A DNA stretch of 12,750 nt, taken from NCBI GenBank assembly GCA_002692325.1, contig NZJU01000007.1, positions 1 through 12,750 of the forward strand. The letters are read 5' to 3'. Below, one piece after another: positions 1 to 7,932 of this stretch (position 1 is its first letter; each line of letters starts with the position of its first letter). The notes below the pieces were generated by a model. It was not told the DNA's origin. It saw nothing but the letters and a program-made list of their open reading frames with translations, and did not search any database. A program made the position numbers and the translations under genes. This stretch comes from Candidatus Pelagibacter sp. GTDB taxonomy: Bacteria > Pseudomonadota > Alphaproteobacteria > Pelagibacterales > Pelagibacteraceae.

Positions 1-1
1 C

Positions 2-820
2 AAGGCTGAGGAACTTAGAGCTGCTCAATTAGAAGAACAAAAAGCTCAAGAAGAACGTCAAAAAATTTTAGATCAACAGGCTGAAGAAGAAAATCAAAGA
101 TTGCAAGCTGAATATGCAGCGGCAGATGCTGCAGAAAAAAGACAAAAATATATGAAATATGGTCTTATAATTCTTCTAATCGGTGGATTAATTGCTTTTG
201 TATTTTTTACTAATTTTTTAGATAATTTACAAAAATTTTTAAAGCAAATATTTAGTAAATTTAAAAAGAAGAAAGAAAAAAGTTACTTACCTAAGGATTA
301 TGGAAAAAAGAAAGGTAAACAAAAAAAACAATTGGGCATCTGGTGGGCTGATTGGGCTAATAGTTATGAAAAACCACTGTCTGCAACTTTAATTGTCACT
401 ATTAGTTACATAGTAGGTGTGATTGTAGTTTCTAAGATCTTACAAATTACAGAACTTGAAAGTGGTGATACCGTATTTACTATTATGTTTTTATTATTCA
501 TGGTTCCTGTTTATTATATATTTAAGCTTTGGGCAGGAATAATTCATTATCATTGCCCTAAGTGCAAAAGAATACATGCTGGTGAAATATATTCATCTGC
601 TCATATTGGATCAAAACAAAGAGCTAGAAAATATAGAGTTCAAGATAATAGAACGTTAAAATATAGAGATCACCGAGGTATTAGCCAAAAGAGCAACTAT
701 ACAATAGAAAGAGACGAAACTGGTGTAGAACAAGTTGATACTTATCATAATAAAGCTAAGTGCCTACTTTGTAACCATAAGTGGGAATACAATTCTTCAA
801 CATCAACACGTGTAGCTTAA
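2..820 (+). CDS. Unknown coiled-coil, multi-pass membrane protein with C-terminal zinc ribbon (5' end missing)
   Basis: I do not recognise this gene. The frame is open from base 2 with no stop, so the gene begins left of the window and 272 residues are visible. The TTG at 101 is an internal Leu codon, not a start. Visible residues 1-50 are rich in Glu, Gln, Ala and Lys, as in a TolA-like coiled coil. Hydrophobic segments follow at about 51-69, 127-147 and 158-182. A very Lys-rich loop (about 80-112) separates the first and second. The C-terminal ~90 residues carry CPKC (C185, C188) and CLLC (C254, C257), two Cys pairs that could bind zinc like a zinc ribbon. A ~65-residue basic and polar insert lies between the pairs. 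The end of the protein is intact, with TAA at 818-820. The function is unknown; a membrane-anchored protein with a cytosolic metal-binding tail is an inference. Confidence 0.8.
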   Translation, partial: KAEELRAAQLEEQKAQEERQKILDQQAEEENQRLQAEYAAADAAEKRQKYMKYGLIILLIGGLIAFVFFTNFLDNLQKFLKQIFSKFKKKKEKSYLPKDYGKKKGKQKKQLGIWWADWANSYEKPLSATLIVTISYIVGVIVVSKILQITELESGDTVFTIMFLLFMVPVYYIFKLWAGIIHYHCPKCKRIHAGEIYSSAHIGSKQRARKYRVQDNRTLKYRDHRGISQKSNYTIERDETGVEQVDTYHNKAKCLLCNHKWEYNSSTSTRVA

Positions 821-826
821 AATATA

Positions 827-874
827 GGATAAATTGGATACCAGTCCTTAACCAGTCCCTGAAGTGGATAAATT
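827..874. repeat. Short direct repeats downstream of the zinc-ribbon gene
   Basis: GGATAAATT occurs at 827-835 and 866-874. Between the copies, ACCAGTCC is repeated at 840-847 and 851-858 with an 11-base period. There is no matching inverted copy, so this is not a simple hairpin terminator. It may be a local tandem duplication; no function is evident. Confidence 0.35.
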
Positions 875-905
875 AGTTATTTGTATACAAAATTATTGAT
901 TTTAC

Positions 906-979
906 TGGAGGCCACGCCCAGAATCGAACTGGGATAAAAGGATTTGCAATCCTCTGCGTAACCATTCCGCCACGTGGCC
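906..979 (-). tRNA. tRNA-Cys (anticodon GCA)
   Basis: Read on the minus strand, the sequence folds as a complete 74-nt cloverleaf. The 7-bp acceptor stem is GGCCACG/CGTGGCC. The D arm has a 3-bp GCG/CGC stem. The anticodon stem GAGGA/TCCTT encloses the loop TTGCAAA, which gives anticodon GCA. The variable loop has 4 nt. The T stem CCCAG/CTGGG holds the loop TTCGATT. The discriminator base is U73, the identity element of cysteine tRNAs, and CCA is encoded at the 3' end (906-908 on the plus strand). The tRNA lies tail-to-tail with the zinc-ribbon membrane gene. No clear terminator is visible beyond its 3' end. Confidence 0.96.
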
Positions 980-1007
980 TCTATTATAGACTTGAACATT
1001 TGATAAT

Positions 1008-1139
1008 TTATGTTCTTATTCTATTTTTATTCCTATCAAACAAATATATCTTATTTTTTGGTAAGTAAATTGTAATTTCTTTACCTTTAATGTTTTTTGC
1101 AGTTTTTATTCTTATTTCTTTACCATCTATATTAGAATA
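1008..1139 (-). pseudogene. Stump: C-terminus of a sugar-type (UgpC/MalK-like) ABC transporter ATPase
   Basis: The minus strand reads ~43 codons without a stop, ending at a TAA (plus-strand 1008-1010). Upstream the frame is closed by a stop at 1140-1142, and there is no start codon. The end of the peptide, with GKEITIYLPKNKIYLFDRN, resembles the last TOBE-type stretch of UgpC/MalK-family ATPases, in which a beta strand is followed by an LHLFD-like motif and a final basic turn. None of the Walker A, signature or Walker B regions is present, so this would be only the tail of a ~330-360-residue protein. The family call rests on this short motif alone. It is strengthened by the neighbouring glycosidase-like stump, because such ATPases often lie beside glycosidase genes. 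Confidence 0.45.
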
Positions 1140-1230
1140 TTATAGCTGTAAGTCAGGTTTCGGAATGGGTGCTAAAAATTTTTCTTGGTCTGCTGCTTTA
1201 TACCTAGATTTTGTACTTAATAGATATTGA
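1132..1230 (+). pseudogene. Stump: C-terminus of a GH63/MGH1-like glycosidase
   Basis: The plus-strand frame ending at TGA 1228-1230 encodes a short peptide with the core GFGMGAKNFSWSAALYLD. This is the kind of C-terminal block (EYY...G.G...NFSW.AALYLDL) seen in GH63/MGH1-type glycosidases such as mannosylglycerate and glucosylglycerate hydrolases. The frame stays open back to 1069 and has an ATG at 1090. However, the residues before ~1132 are hydrophobic and unlike the family, and they lie antisense to the ABC ATPase stump. The real homology seems to begin near 1132. About 400 residues of catalytic domain would be missing, so this should be non-functional. A 46-codon gene starting at 1090 is the alternative reading. 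Confidence 0.45.
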
Positions 1231-1261
1231 AATCTGATATATATCTCTAATTGTCAAAAAA

Positions 1262-3910
1262 ATGGAATTTAAAAAATATAATCATACGAAAGAAGAGAAA
1301 AAAATTTCAGATTTTTGGATTAAAAAAGAGTTATTTAAGCCAAAAAAAAGTAGGTTAAAAAAAAATTTTTCTATAGTAATTCCTCCACCCAATATAACTG
1401 GAAGATTACATATGGGGCATGCTTTAAATAACAGTCTTCAAGATGTTTTGGTCAGATTTTATAGGATGAAAGGTCTTGAAACTCTTTGGCAGCCAGGAAC
1501 AGACCATGCCGGAATAGCAACACAAGCAGTTGTTGAAAACAATTTATTAAAAAAAGGAATTAAAAAAGACGAACTAGGAAGAGAAAAATTTATAAAAAAA
1601 GTTTGGGAATGGAAAGAGGAATCTGGTGGAATAATTTTAGATCAACTAAAAAAACTAGGTTGTTCATGTGACTGGTCAAGAACTAGATTTACTATGGATA
1701 AAGATTTGTCTAAAGCGGTAATAAAAGTTTTTGTTGATCTTTATAACAAAAATTTAATTTTTAAAGATAAAAAACTAGTCAATTGGGATACTAAACTACA
1801 AAGTGCTATTTCAGACTTGGAGGTAATTCAAAAAGATGTTCAATCTCATTTGTATTATATTAATTATTCAATCGAAAATTCTGATCAAAAGATCACCATT
1901 GCAACTACCAGACCGGAAACTATGATGGGGGATACCGCAGTTGCTGTAAATCCTCTGGATAAAAGATATATAAATTTGATCGGAAAAAATGTTTTAATCC
2001 CGATAGTAAATAGAACAATAAAGATTATTTCTGATCATTATGCAGATCCAGAACAAGGCTCAGGTGCTGTCAAAATTACACCAGCTCATGATTTTAATGA
2101 TTACGAAGTTGGTAAAAGAAATAAGTTACAAATAATTAATATTTTTGAAAAAAATGGTAAAATAAATAAGAACGGTGTAAAAGAATTTCATGGTCTAGAT
2201 AGATTTGAAGCAAGAAAGATTTTAATTAAAAAATTAAAGGAAAAAGGTTGTCTTGTAAAAATTGAAAATATTAAAAATAAAGTTCCATATGGAGATAGAT
2301 CAGACACCATAATAGAACCTTTATTAACAGAGCAATGGTTTGTCGATGCAAAAAAACTATCAAAAAAACCAATTAAGATAGTAAAAGATGGAAAGACCTC
2401 TTTTTATCCGAGTAACTGGACAAAAACTTTTTTTCAATGGATGAATGAAATTGAACCTTGGTGTATTTCAAGACAAATTTGGTGGGGACACAGAATTCCT
2501 GCTTGGTATGATGATAGTGATAATATTTTTGTAGCCGAAAATGAAAAAGAAGCAGAGTCACTCGCTAAAAATAAAAATAAGAATAAATATTTTAAATTAA
2601 GACAAGAAACTGATGTTTTGGACACATGGTTTTCATCTGCATTATGGCCTTTTGCAACATTGGGGTGGCCAAATAAAACCAAAGAACTCGATAAATTTTA
2701 CCCAACTTCAGTTCTTGTAACAGGTTTCGACATCATTTTTTTCTGGGTAGCTAGAATGTTAATGATGGGAAATCATTTCAAAAAAGATACTCCATTTCGT
2801 AAAGTATATGTTCATGCTTTGGTCAGAGATGAAAAGGGTCAAAAAATGTCAAAGTCGAAAGGCAATGTGATTGATCCATTAGATTTGATCAAGGAATATG
2901 GAGCTGATAGTTTAAGGTTTACACTGATCTCAATGGCCTCTCCAGGAAGAGATGTAAAATTATCAAAGAATAGAGTTACGGGAAATAGAAACTTTATAAC
3001 AAAAATTTGGAGTGCTAATAATTTTCTAAAGATAAATAATTGTAGCTACGATAAAAAGATAAATATAGATTCGATAAAACTTCCTATTAATCATTGGATA
3101 TATTGTGAATTTATAAAAACACAAAATTTAGTTACTCAAAGTATTGAGATGTTTAGGTTTGATGAGGCCGCTAAACATGCATATCAATTTGTTTGGCATT
3201 CCTATTGTGACTGGTATTTGGAGTTTCTAAAACCTATTTTTAATTCTAAAAATAAAGGTGAAATTAAAGAAGCAAAGGCATTCTCTTCATTTATGATGTC
3301 AAATATATTAAAAATTCTTCACCCATTTATACCTTTTTTTACAGAGAACTTATGGTCTATAAATGGTTATAAAAAGGTATTCAAAGATTTTTTAATCTCT
3401 TCCAGTTGGCCAGACTATAAAAAAAAGCATAAATTTGATAAAAATCAGAATGATATAAATGACTTAATTGAATTAATTTCTAATATTAGATCAACTAAAG
3501 CTGAATTAAAAATAACTCCAAAATTATACTGCGACATTTTTTTTGACGAAACATCCGGGAAATTAAAGAAAGTGGTAAATGCAAATATAAATTTGATAAA
3601 ACAGGTCGGTAGAGTTAACAAAGTGCTTAAATTCAAGAAAAAAGATAAAAATTCGTTAGATATTTTGGTTCTTAAGGAAAAATTGTCTTTGAATTTTAAT
3701 GAAAATCTTAATTTAGCCTCTCAAAAGCAAAGAATTTTACAAAAAATAGAGTCAATTGACAAACAAATCACTGTTCTTAAAAATAAGCTCAAAAATAAGG
3801 CTTATGTGAAGAATGCACCTAAAGAAATTGTAAAAAATGATAAAAATCTTGTTAAAGAATTAACTATTGAAGATAGAAAATTAAGAAGTATTGTGTCAAG
3901 TATTAATTAA
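1262..3910 (+). CDS. valS: Valyl-tRNA synthetase
   Basis: A class I synthetase that charges tRNA-Val in the cytoplasm and hydrolyses mischarged Thr-tRNA(Val). The HIGH-type motif is HMGH at residues 50-53, just after PPPNITG. The KMSKS loop is intact at 528-532, followed by GNVIDP. The CP1 editing domain spans roughly residues 195-345 and includes TTRPETMMGDTAVAV and the GSGAVKITPAHDFNDYEVG block. The DWSR motif (CSCDWSR) lies before it. An anticodon-binding domain follows, and the C-terminal ~65 residues are a Lys/Gln-rich coiled-coil arm typical of ValRS. At 882 residues the length is normal. The start ATG is preceded by TGTCAAAAAA with no Shine-Dalgarno. An AT-rich GATATATAT at 1236-1244 might be a -10, but the promoter is unproven. 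The ilvD start codon follows the stop directly. Confidence 0.98.
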   Translation: MEFKKYNHTKEEKKISDFWIKKELFKPKKSRLKKNFSIVIPPPNITGRLHMGHALNNSLQDVLVRFYRMKGLETLWQPGTDHAGIATQAVVENNLLKKGIKKDELGREKFIKKVWEWKEESGGIILDQLKKLGCSCDWSRTRFTMDKDLSKAVIKVFVDLYNKNLIFKDKKLVNWDTKLQSAISDLEVIQKDVQSHLYYINYSIENSDQKITIATTRPETMMGDTAVAVNPLDKRYINLIGKNVLIPIVNRTIKIISDHYADPEQGSGAVKITPAHDFNDYEVGKRNKLQIINIFEKNGKINKNGVKEFHGLDRFEARKILIKKLKEKGCLVKIENIKNKVPYGDRSDTIIEPLLTEQWFVDAKKLSKKPIKIVKDGKTSFYPSNWTKTFFQWMNEIEPWCISRQIWWGHRIPAWYDDSDNIFVAENEKEAESLAKNKNKNKYFKLRQETDVLDTWFSSALWPFATLGWPNKTKELDKFYPTSVLVTGFDIIFFWVARMLMMGNHFKKDTPFRKVYVHALVRDEKGQKMSKSKGNVIDPLDLIKEYGADSLRFTLISMASPGRDVKLSKNRVTGNRNFITKIWSANNFLKINNCSYDKKINIDSIKLPINHWIYCEFIKTQNLVTQSIEMFRFDEAAKHAYQFVWHSYCDWYLEFLKPIFNSKNKGEIKEAKAFSSFMMSNILKILHPFIPFFTENLWSINGYKKVFKDFLISSSWPDYKKKHKFDKNQNDINDLIELISNIRSTKAELKITPKLYCDIFFDETSGKLKKVVNANINLIKQVGRVNKVLKFKKKDKNSLDILVLKEKLSLNFNENLNLASQKQRILQKIESIDKQITVLKNKLKNKAYVKNAPKEIVKNDKNLVKELTIEDRKLRSIVSSIN

Positions 3911-5629
3911 ATGTCTAAAATTGATAAAAAAAAATTACCTAGTCGTCATACCTCATTAGGACCAGATAGGGCTCCTCATAGATCTTTTTATTATGCAATG
4001 GGAGAGACAGAGCAGGATGTAGCAAAACCATTCGTTGGAGTGGTCTCTACTTGGAACGAAGCTGCACCTTGCAATACAGCATTAATGAGACAAGCACAAT
4101 CAGTTAAAAAAGGTGTAAAACAAACTGGGGGGACACCAAGAGAATTTTGCACTATTACAGTTACCGATGGTATAGCTATGGGTCATGAGGGCATGAAATC
4201 TTCCTTGATCTCAAGAGAAGTTATAGCTGACTCCGCCGAACTAACAGTTAGAGGTCATTGTTATGATGCTTTAGTTGGAATTGCTGGATGTGATAAATCT
4301 TTACCAGGATTGATGATGTCTATGTTGCGATTAAATGTTCCGAGTGTTTTTATTTATGGTGGTTCGATTTTGCCAGGCAAATACAAAGGGAAAGATGTTA
4401 CTGTTGTTGATGTTTTCGAAGCTGTAGGAAAACACTCATCTGGAAAAATGTCCTCAAATGAATTAAAAGAATTAGAATTAGTTGCATGTCCAAGCGCAGG
4501 TGCTTGCGGTGGTCAATTCACTGCTAATACAATGGCTTGTGTTTCGGAGGCAATAGGATTAGCTTTACCTTATTCCGCAGGTACTCCCGCTCCTTATGAA
4601 GAAAGAGATAAATATGCATTTGAAAGTGGACGTACAGTAATGAATTTATTAGAAAAAAATATTAAGCCTAGAGATATAGTAACAAAAAAATCTATAGAAA
4701 ATGCTGCTACTATAGTTGCTGCTACTGGAGGATCTACTAATGCAGCGCTTCATTTGCCAGCATTAGCAAATGAAATAGGAGTTAAATTTGATTTAATGGA
4801 TGTGGCAAAGATTTTCAAAAAAACACCTTATCTTGCAGATCTTAAACCAGGCGGGAAATACGTTGCTAAAGACATGTGGGAAGCTGGTGGGGTTCCAATG
4901 TTATTGAAAACTTTATATGACGGTGGCTATATTCATGGAAATTGTTTAACTGTAACAGGAAAAACTATGAAGGAAAATTTAAAAAAGATTAGTTTCAATC
5001 CAAATCAAAAAGTTTTAAGAGCCTTCAACAACCCACTTTCACCAGATGGTGGAGTTGTGGGCCTAAAAGGGAACTTAGCTCCTGATGGTGCAATCGTAAA
5101 AATAGCAGGTTTAAAAAAATTACAATTTTCTGGAAAAGCGAGATGTTTCGATACCGAAGAGGATGCTATGAAAGCAGTTCAAAATAAAAAATATAAAGAC
5201 GGAGATGTTATAATAATAAGATATGAGGGGCCTAGAGGCGGTCCTGGAATGCGTGAGATGCTTTCAACTACAGGGGCAATTTATGGTCAAGGCAAAGGTG
5301 AAAAGGTTGCATTGATTACAGACGGAAGATTCTCAGGTGCTACTAGAGGATTTTGCGTCGGTCACGTTGGTCCCGAAGCAGCGTTAGGCGGCCCTATTGC
5401 TTTACTCAAAGATGGAGACATAATAGATATTGATGCAAAAAACGGTACCATTAATGTTAGATTGACAAAAATCCAATTATCAAGCAGAAAGAAAAAATGG
5501 AAGTCTAAAAAATCTTCTTTTGGCTCTGGAACACTCTGGAAATATGCCCAAACTGTAGGCCCAGCTTATCTTGGCGCACCAACTCACCCCGGAAAAAAAA
5601 AAGAAGTAAAAGAATATTCAAAAATTTGA
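3911..5629 (+). CDS. ilvD: Dihydroxy-acid dehydratase
   Basis: Dehydrates 2,3-dihydroxyisovalerate and 2,3-dihydroxy-3-methylvalerate to the 2-keto acids that lead to valine, leucine and isoleucine. The three cysteines expected to bind the Fe-S cluster are present: C54 (PCNTAL), C127 (GCDKS) and C199 ([12 protein letters not shown]). K129, next to C127, is the lysine that is carbamylated to hold Mg2+ in this family. The active-site serine is S475 in DGRFSG. The three-Cys pattern and the length of 572 residues fit the [2Fe-2S]-type IlvD rather than sugar-acid dehydratases (Edd), which lack this motif context. The ATG follows the valS TAA with zero spacing and there is no Shine-Dalgarno, so translation is probably coupled to valS. 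A run of ten A lies at 5593-5602 near the end. Confidence 0.97.
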   Translation: MSKIDKKKLPSRHTSLGPDRAPHRSFYYAMGETEQDVAKPFVGVVSTWNEAAPCNTALMRQAQSVKKGVKQTGGTPREFCTITVTDGIAMGHEGMKSSLISREVIADSAELTVRGHCYDALVGIAGCDKSLPGLMMSMLRLNVPSVFIYGGSILPGKYKGKDVTVVDVFEAVGKHSSGKMSSNELKELELVACPSAGACGGQFTANTMACVSEAIGLALPYSAGTPAPYEERDKYAFESGRTVMNLLEKNIKPRDIVTKKSIENAATIVAATGGSTNAALHLPALANEIGVKFDLMDVAKIFKKTPYLADLKPGGKYVAKDMWEAGGVPMLLKTLYDGGYIHGNCLTVTGKTMKENLKKISFNPNQKVLRAFNNPLSPDGGVVGLKGNLAPDGAIVKIAGLKKLQFSGKARCFDTEEDAMKAVQNKKYKDGDVIIIRYEGPRGGPGMREMLSTTGAIYGQGKGEKVALITDGRFSGATRGFCVGHVGPEAALGGPIALLKDGDIIDIDAKNGTINVRLTKIQLSSRKKKWKSKKSSFGSGTLWKYAQTVGPAYLGAPTHPGKKKEVKEYSKI

Positions 5630-6831
5630 TGAGGATTACACCAGTAATTTTATGCGGCGGTGGTGGAACTAGATTGTGGCCAAATACTAAAAAATATCAA
5701 GCGAAACAATTTATAGATTTTGGTGGCTGGACATTATTTGGCAAGGCTTTAGAAAGAATAGATAAGTCAATTTATAACCCTCCAGTAATTAGCACTAATT
5801 CCAAGTATTACAAAGATGTTAAAAATCATCTTAAAAAATATAAAATTAAGAAATATAAAATTATTTTAGAGCCTGCAAAGAGAAATACAGGACCAGCTAT
5901 TCTTGCTTCGACACTAGTAAAAGATATCCCAAATAAACAGCCTTTGTTATTTTTGTCTGCAGATCATTTAATTGAAAAAATAAGTAAATTTAATCACAAA
6001 TTGAAAAAAACTATAAAGCACCTTAATGATAAAAATATTTTTATTTTTGGAATCAAGCCCAGTATTCCCTCAAATCAGTATGGTTATTTTGTAACTAAAA
6101 AGAATAATAAATTAAATAAAGTTTATAATTTCTATGAGAAACCGACCGTGTCAAAAGCAAAAAATATCATAAAGCAAGGAGGTTATTGGAATTCTGGTAT
6201 GTTTTTTTTAAGAAAGGACTCAATATTAAATAATTTTAAAAAATATCAAAAATTAATTTACAAAAGTTCTTCTTTATCAGTATCAAAATCTATATTTAGA
6301 AATAATACTTTTTATTTAAATAAAAAAGCATTTATTAATAACCCATCTAAATCCTTTGATTATGCAATTTTAGAAAAGTCTAAAGATATCAACGGAATCA
6401 AACTTAACATACCGTGGTCCGATCTGGGTAGCTGGAAGCAGATCCTATTGATGTACAATAAGAATAAATCAAAATATTATAATAAAAAAAACATTTTTAG
6501 CAGACCATGGGGAAAATATGTAAATTTATATAGTGGTAATAATTTTTTGATTAAAGAAATTTATGTCAAACCACTTGGAACTTTAAGCTTGCAAAAACAC
6601 TTTCATAGATCTGAACACTGGGTTATTATTAAGGGAAATCCAAAAATCACGCTTAATAACAAAAGCATTTTAAAAAAACCCTTAGATACTATCTTTATAC
6701 CTAAAGGCGCTATTCATAGAATAGAAAATACTTCTAAAAAACCCGTAAGAATTATGGAAGCACAATTAGGTTCAATCCTGAAAGAAACAGATATAGTTAG
6801 ATTTGAAGATGTATATGGTCGAGTCAATTAA
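5629..6831 (+). CDS. manC: Mannose-1-phosphate guanylyltransferase / mannose-6-phosphate isomerase, compact form
   Basis: Bifunctional enzyme of GDP-mannose synthesis for surface polysaccharides: mannose-6-phosphate isomerase plus GTP:mannose-1-phosphate guanylyltransferase. I chose the ATG at 5629, which shares bases with the ilvD stop (TGATG), over the TTG one codon upstream; this gives 400 residues. The nucleotidyltransferase part shows GGGGTRLWP (10-18), AKQF (25-28), EPAKRNTGP (81-89), the metal-binding D112 in SADH, YEKP (E170-P172), WNSGMF (187-192) and WSDLGSW (263-269). The cupin isomerase part starts at RPWGKY (292) and carries QKHFHRSEHW (322-331) and a later FIPKGAIHRIEN. Normal bifunctional proteins have ~470 residues. 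Here the segment between the two domains is cut to about 22 residues. The usual SR after LWP is also replaced by a TK-type sequence. The stop overlaps the xth end by 8 bp. Confidence 0.92.
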   Translation: MRITPVILCGGGGTRLWPNTKKYQAKQFIDFGGWTLFGKALERIDKSIYNPPVISTNSKYYKDVKNHLKKYKIKKYKIILEPAKRNTGPAILASTLVKDIPNKQPLLFLSADHLIEKISKFNHKLKKTIKHLNDKNIFIFGIKPSIPSNQYGYFVTKKNNKLNKVYNFYEKPTVSKAKNIIKQGGYWNSGMFFLRKDSILNNFKKYQKLIYKSSSLSVSKSIFRNNTFYLNKKAFINNPSKSFDYAILEKSKDINGIKLNIPWSDLGSWKQILLMYNKNKSKYYNKKNIFSRPWGKYVNLYSGNNFLIKEIYVKPLGTLSLQKHFHRSEHWVIIKGNPKITLNNKSILKKPLDTIFIPKGAIHRIENTSKKPVRIMEAQLGSILKETDIVRFEDVYGRVN

Positions 6832-7600
6832 TTTCTAATTCTATCGGAGTATGATCAGATGGTTTGTCTTTAGATCTTGGATTTTTATTAATATTTATTG
6901 AGGAAATATTTTCTGTAAGATTACTAGATAAAAGAAAATGATCAATTCTCATACCATAATTTTTTTGCCAAGATCCTGCAAAATAATCCCAAAATGTAAA
7001 TTCTTGTCTATCTTTATTTTTAAATCTGTATGCGTCTTCAAATCCTAAATTGATAAGTTTTCTAAATTGTTTTCTTATTTCTAATTTACCAAGAGCATCA
7101 TTTTCATATCTCGTAAAATCATAAACATCATTTTCTTCAGGTATTATGTTAAAATCTCCACCTATTAAAATATTAGCATTTTTTGTTAATTTTTTTTTTA
7201 CTTGTGAAATAAATTTATTTAGCCAGGTTAATTTGTATGTATATTTTTCTGTTTCAATGGGATTTCCATTAGGCACATAAATATTAATTAATTCAATTAG
7301 TTTTTTTTTTACTACGATTTCACCAGTTATAATTCTTGATTGTTTTAATTCATCTTTAATAAAGTCTTTTTTTATATTTCTCATCTCAAGTTTAGAAATA
7401 AATGCTACTCCATTGTAACTTTTTTGACCAAATACGTGAGATTTGTAACCATATTTTGTGAATTCATCGTAAGGAAAATTTTCATCTATTGTTTTAATTT
7501 CTTGAAACATAAGGATATCTGGGTTTTCAGCTTTAATGTAATTTATAATATTTTTTATTCTAGCTCTTACTGAGTTTACGTTCCATGAGACTATTTTCAT
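6824..7600 (-). CDS. xth: Exodeoxyribonuclease III-type AP endonuclease
   Basis: DNA base-excision repair enzyme of the endonuclease/exonuclease/phosphatase fold. It cuts at abasic sites and trims blocked 3' ends, using Mg2+. I chose the ATG at 7600-7598 (MKIVSWNVNSVRAR), giving 258 residues, the family's usual size. An upstream in-frame Met at 7630 would add ten residues before the conserved first strand and overlap the erpA coding end. Catalytic residues are visible: N7 and E34 (FQEIK, metal), Y108 (YVPNG), D149 and N151 (GGDFN), D249 and H250 (SDHTP). The ATG shares one base with the erpA stop (TAATG), so the two genes are coupled. Two coding-strand A-tracts of ten (plus-strand 7190-7199 and 7301-7310) are potential slippage points. 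Confidence 0.95.
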   Translation of the reverse strand: MKIVSWNVNSVRARIKNIINYIKAENPDILMFQEIKTIDENFPYDEFTKYGYKSHVFGQKSYNGVAFISKLEMRNIKKDFIKDELKQSRIITGEIVVKKKLIELINIYVPNGNPIETEKYTYKLTWLNKFISQVKKKLTKNANILIGGDFNIIPEENDVYDFTRYENDALGKLEIRKQFRKLINLGFEDAYRFKNKDRQEFTFWDYFAGSWQKNYGMRIDHFLLSSNLTENISSININKNPRSKDKPSDHTPIELEIN

Positions 7601-7914
7601 TAGACTGAGAATGATAGTCCACAACCACACGAAGCCGAAGCTTTTGGATTACTTATCACAAAGGATTCTCCAATCATTTCTTTTTTAAAATCTACTGTAG
7701 AACCCGTTATAATTTCAAGAGAAGATTTATCAATTACCGTTTGTTCAAATAGCACGTCATCGATTTCAAGATTATCATCAAAACTAAAATTATATTTAAA
7801 ACCAGAGCATCCACCACCCTTTACTGAAATTCTAAAATATTTTTTTGCCTCACTTTTGGTGATCTTTTTAATTTGGTTTTTCGCATTATCAGTAAATTCT
7901 AATTTTTTTTCCAT
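7600..7914 (-). CDS. erpA: A-type iron-sulfur carrier protein (ErpA/IscA family)
   Basis: Small scaffold or carrier that passes Fe-S clusters to client apoproteins. All 104 residues fit the HesB/IscA fold. The three cluster-binding cysteines are C36 (GGGCSGF), C96 and C98 (SCGCG at the C-terminus), which is the invariant C-(x)n-C-G-C pattern. The split between ErpA, IscA and SufA cannot be settled from this sequence. ErpA is chosen because the gene stands alone, away from an isc or suf cluster, and beside dgt and xth, an arrangement known in alphaproteobacteria. IlvD in this same window is a plausible Fe-S client. It is the first gene of a leftward pair with xth and has no Shine-Dalgarno before its ATG. 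Confidence 0.9.
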   Translation of the reverse strand: MEKKLEFTDNAKNQIKKITKSEAKKYFRISVKGGGCSGFKYNFSFDDNLEIDDVLFEQTVIDKSSLEIITGSTVDFKKEMIGESFVISNPKASASCGCGLSFSV

Positions 7915-7922
7915 AATTATCT

Positions 7923-7928
7923 AGTATA
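7923..7928 (-). promoter_or_regulatory. Possible -10 box for erpA-xth
   Basis: The minus strand reads TATACT here, with 8 nt between the box and the erpA ATG (7914). The transcript would therefore have almost no leader. No convincing -35 element is seen. With only 22 bp between erpA and dgt, any promoter for either gene must lie in or beside this gap. Confidence 0.4.
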
Positions 7929-7932
7929 TAAT
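7927..7932 (+). promoter_or_regulatory. Possible -10 box for dgt-argS operon
   Basis: A perfect TATAAT on the plus strand shares two bases with the opposing erpA box. It lies only 4 nt before the ATG at 7937 but 13 nt before the ATG at 7946, so transcription would start near 7939. That favours 7946 as the translated start if the box is used. No good -35 is visible upstream, where the bases belong to the start of erpA. Confidence 0.45.

Noticed and set aside
101..103. TTG as a start codon of the first gene
   Set aside because: The same frame is open back to base 2 and encodes a continuous Glu/Gln/Ala coiled coil, so this codon is internal and the gene is cut by the window edge.
983..988. TATAAT on the minus strand as a promoter for tRNA-Cys
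   Set aside because: It is a perfect hexamer but only 3 nt from the tRNA 5' end, so transcription would start inside the tRNA; no matching -35 was found.
1090..1230. A real 46-codon gene in front of valS
   Set aside because: Only its last ~32 residues look conserved, they match the end of a much larger enzyme, and the first part is antisense to another apparent stump.
2373..2682. Minus-strand open frames inside valS
   Set aside because: They are antisense to a fully conserved synthetase region, have no start context and no recognisable product.
3445..3636. Minus-strand open frame antisense to the valS 3' part
   Set aside because: Low-complexity antisense reading with no family features; expected by chance in AT-rich coding DNA.
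7601..7630. Ten-codon N-terminal extension of xth (Met at 7630)
   Set aside because: The family starts at MKIVSWNVNS; the extension would overlap erpA, and the internal ATG shares a base with the erpA stop.
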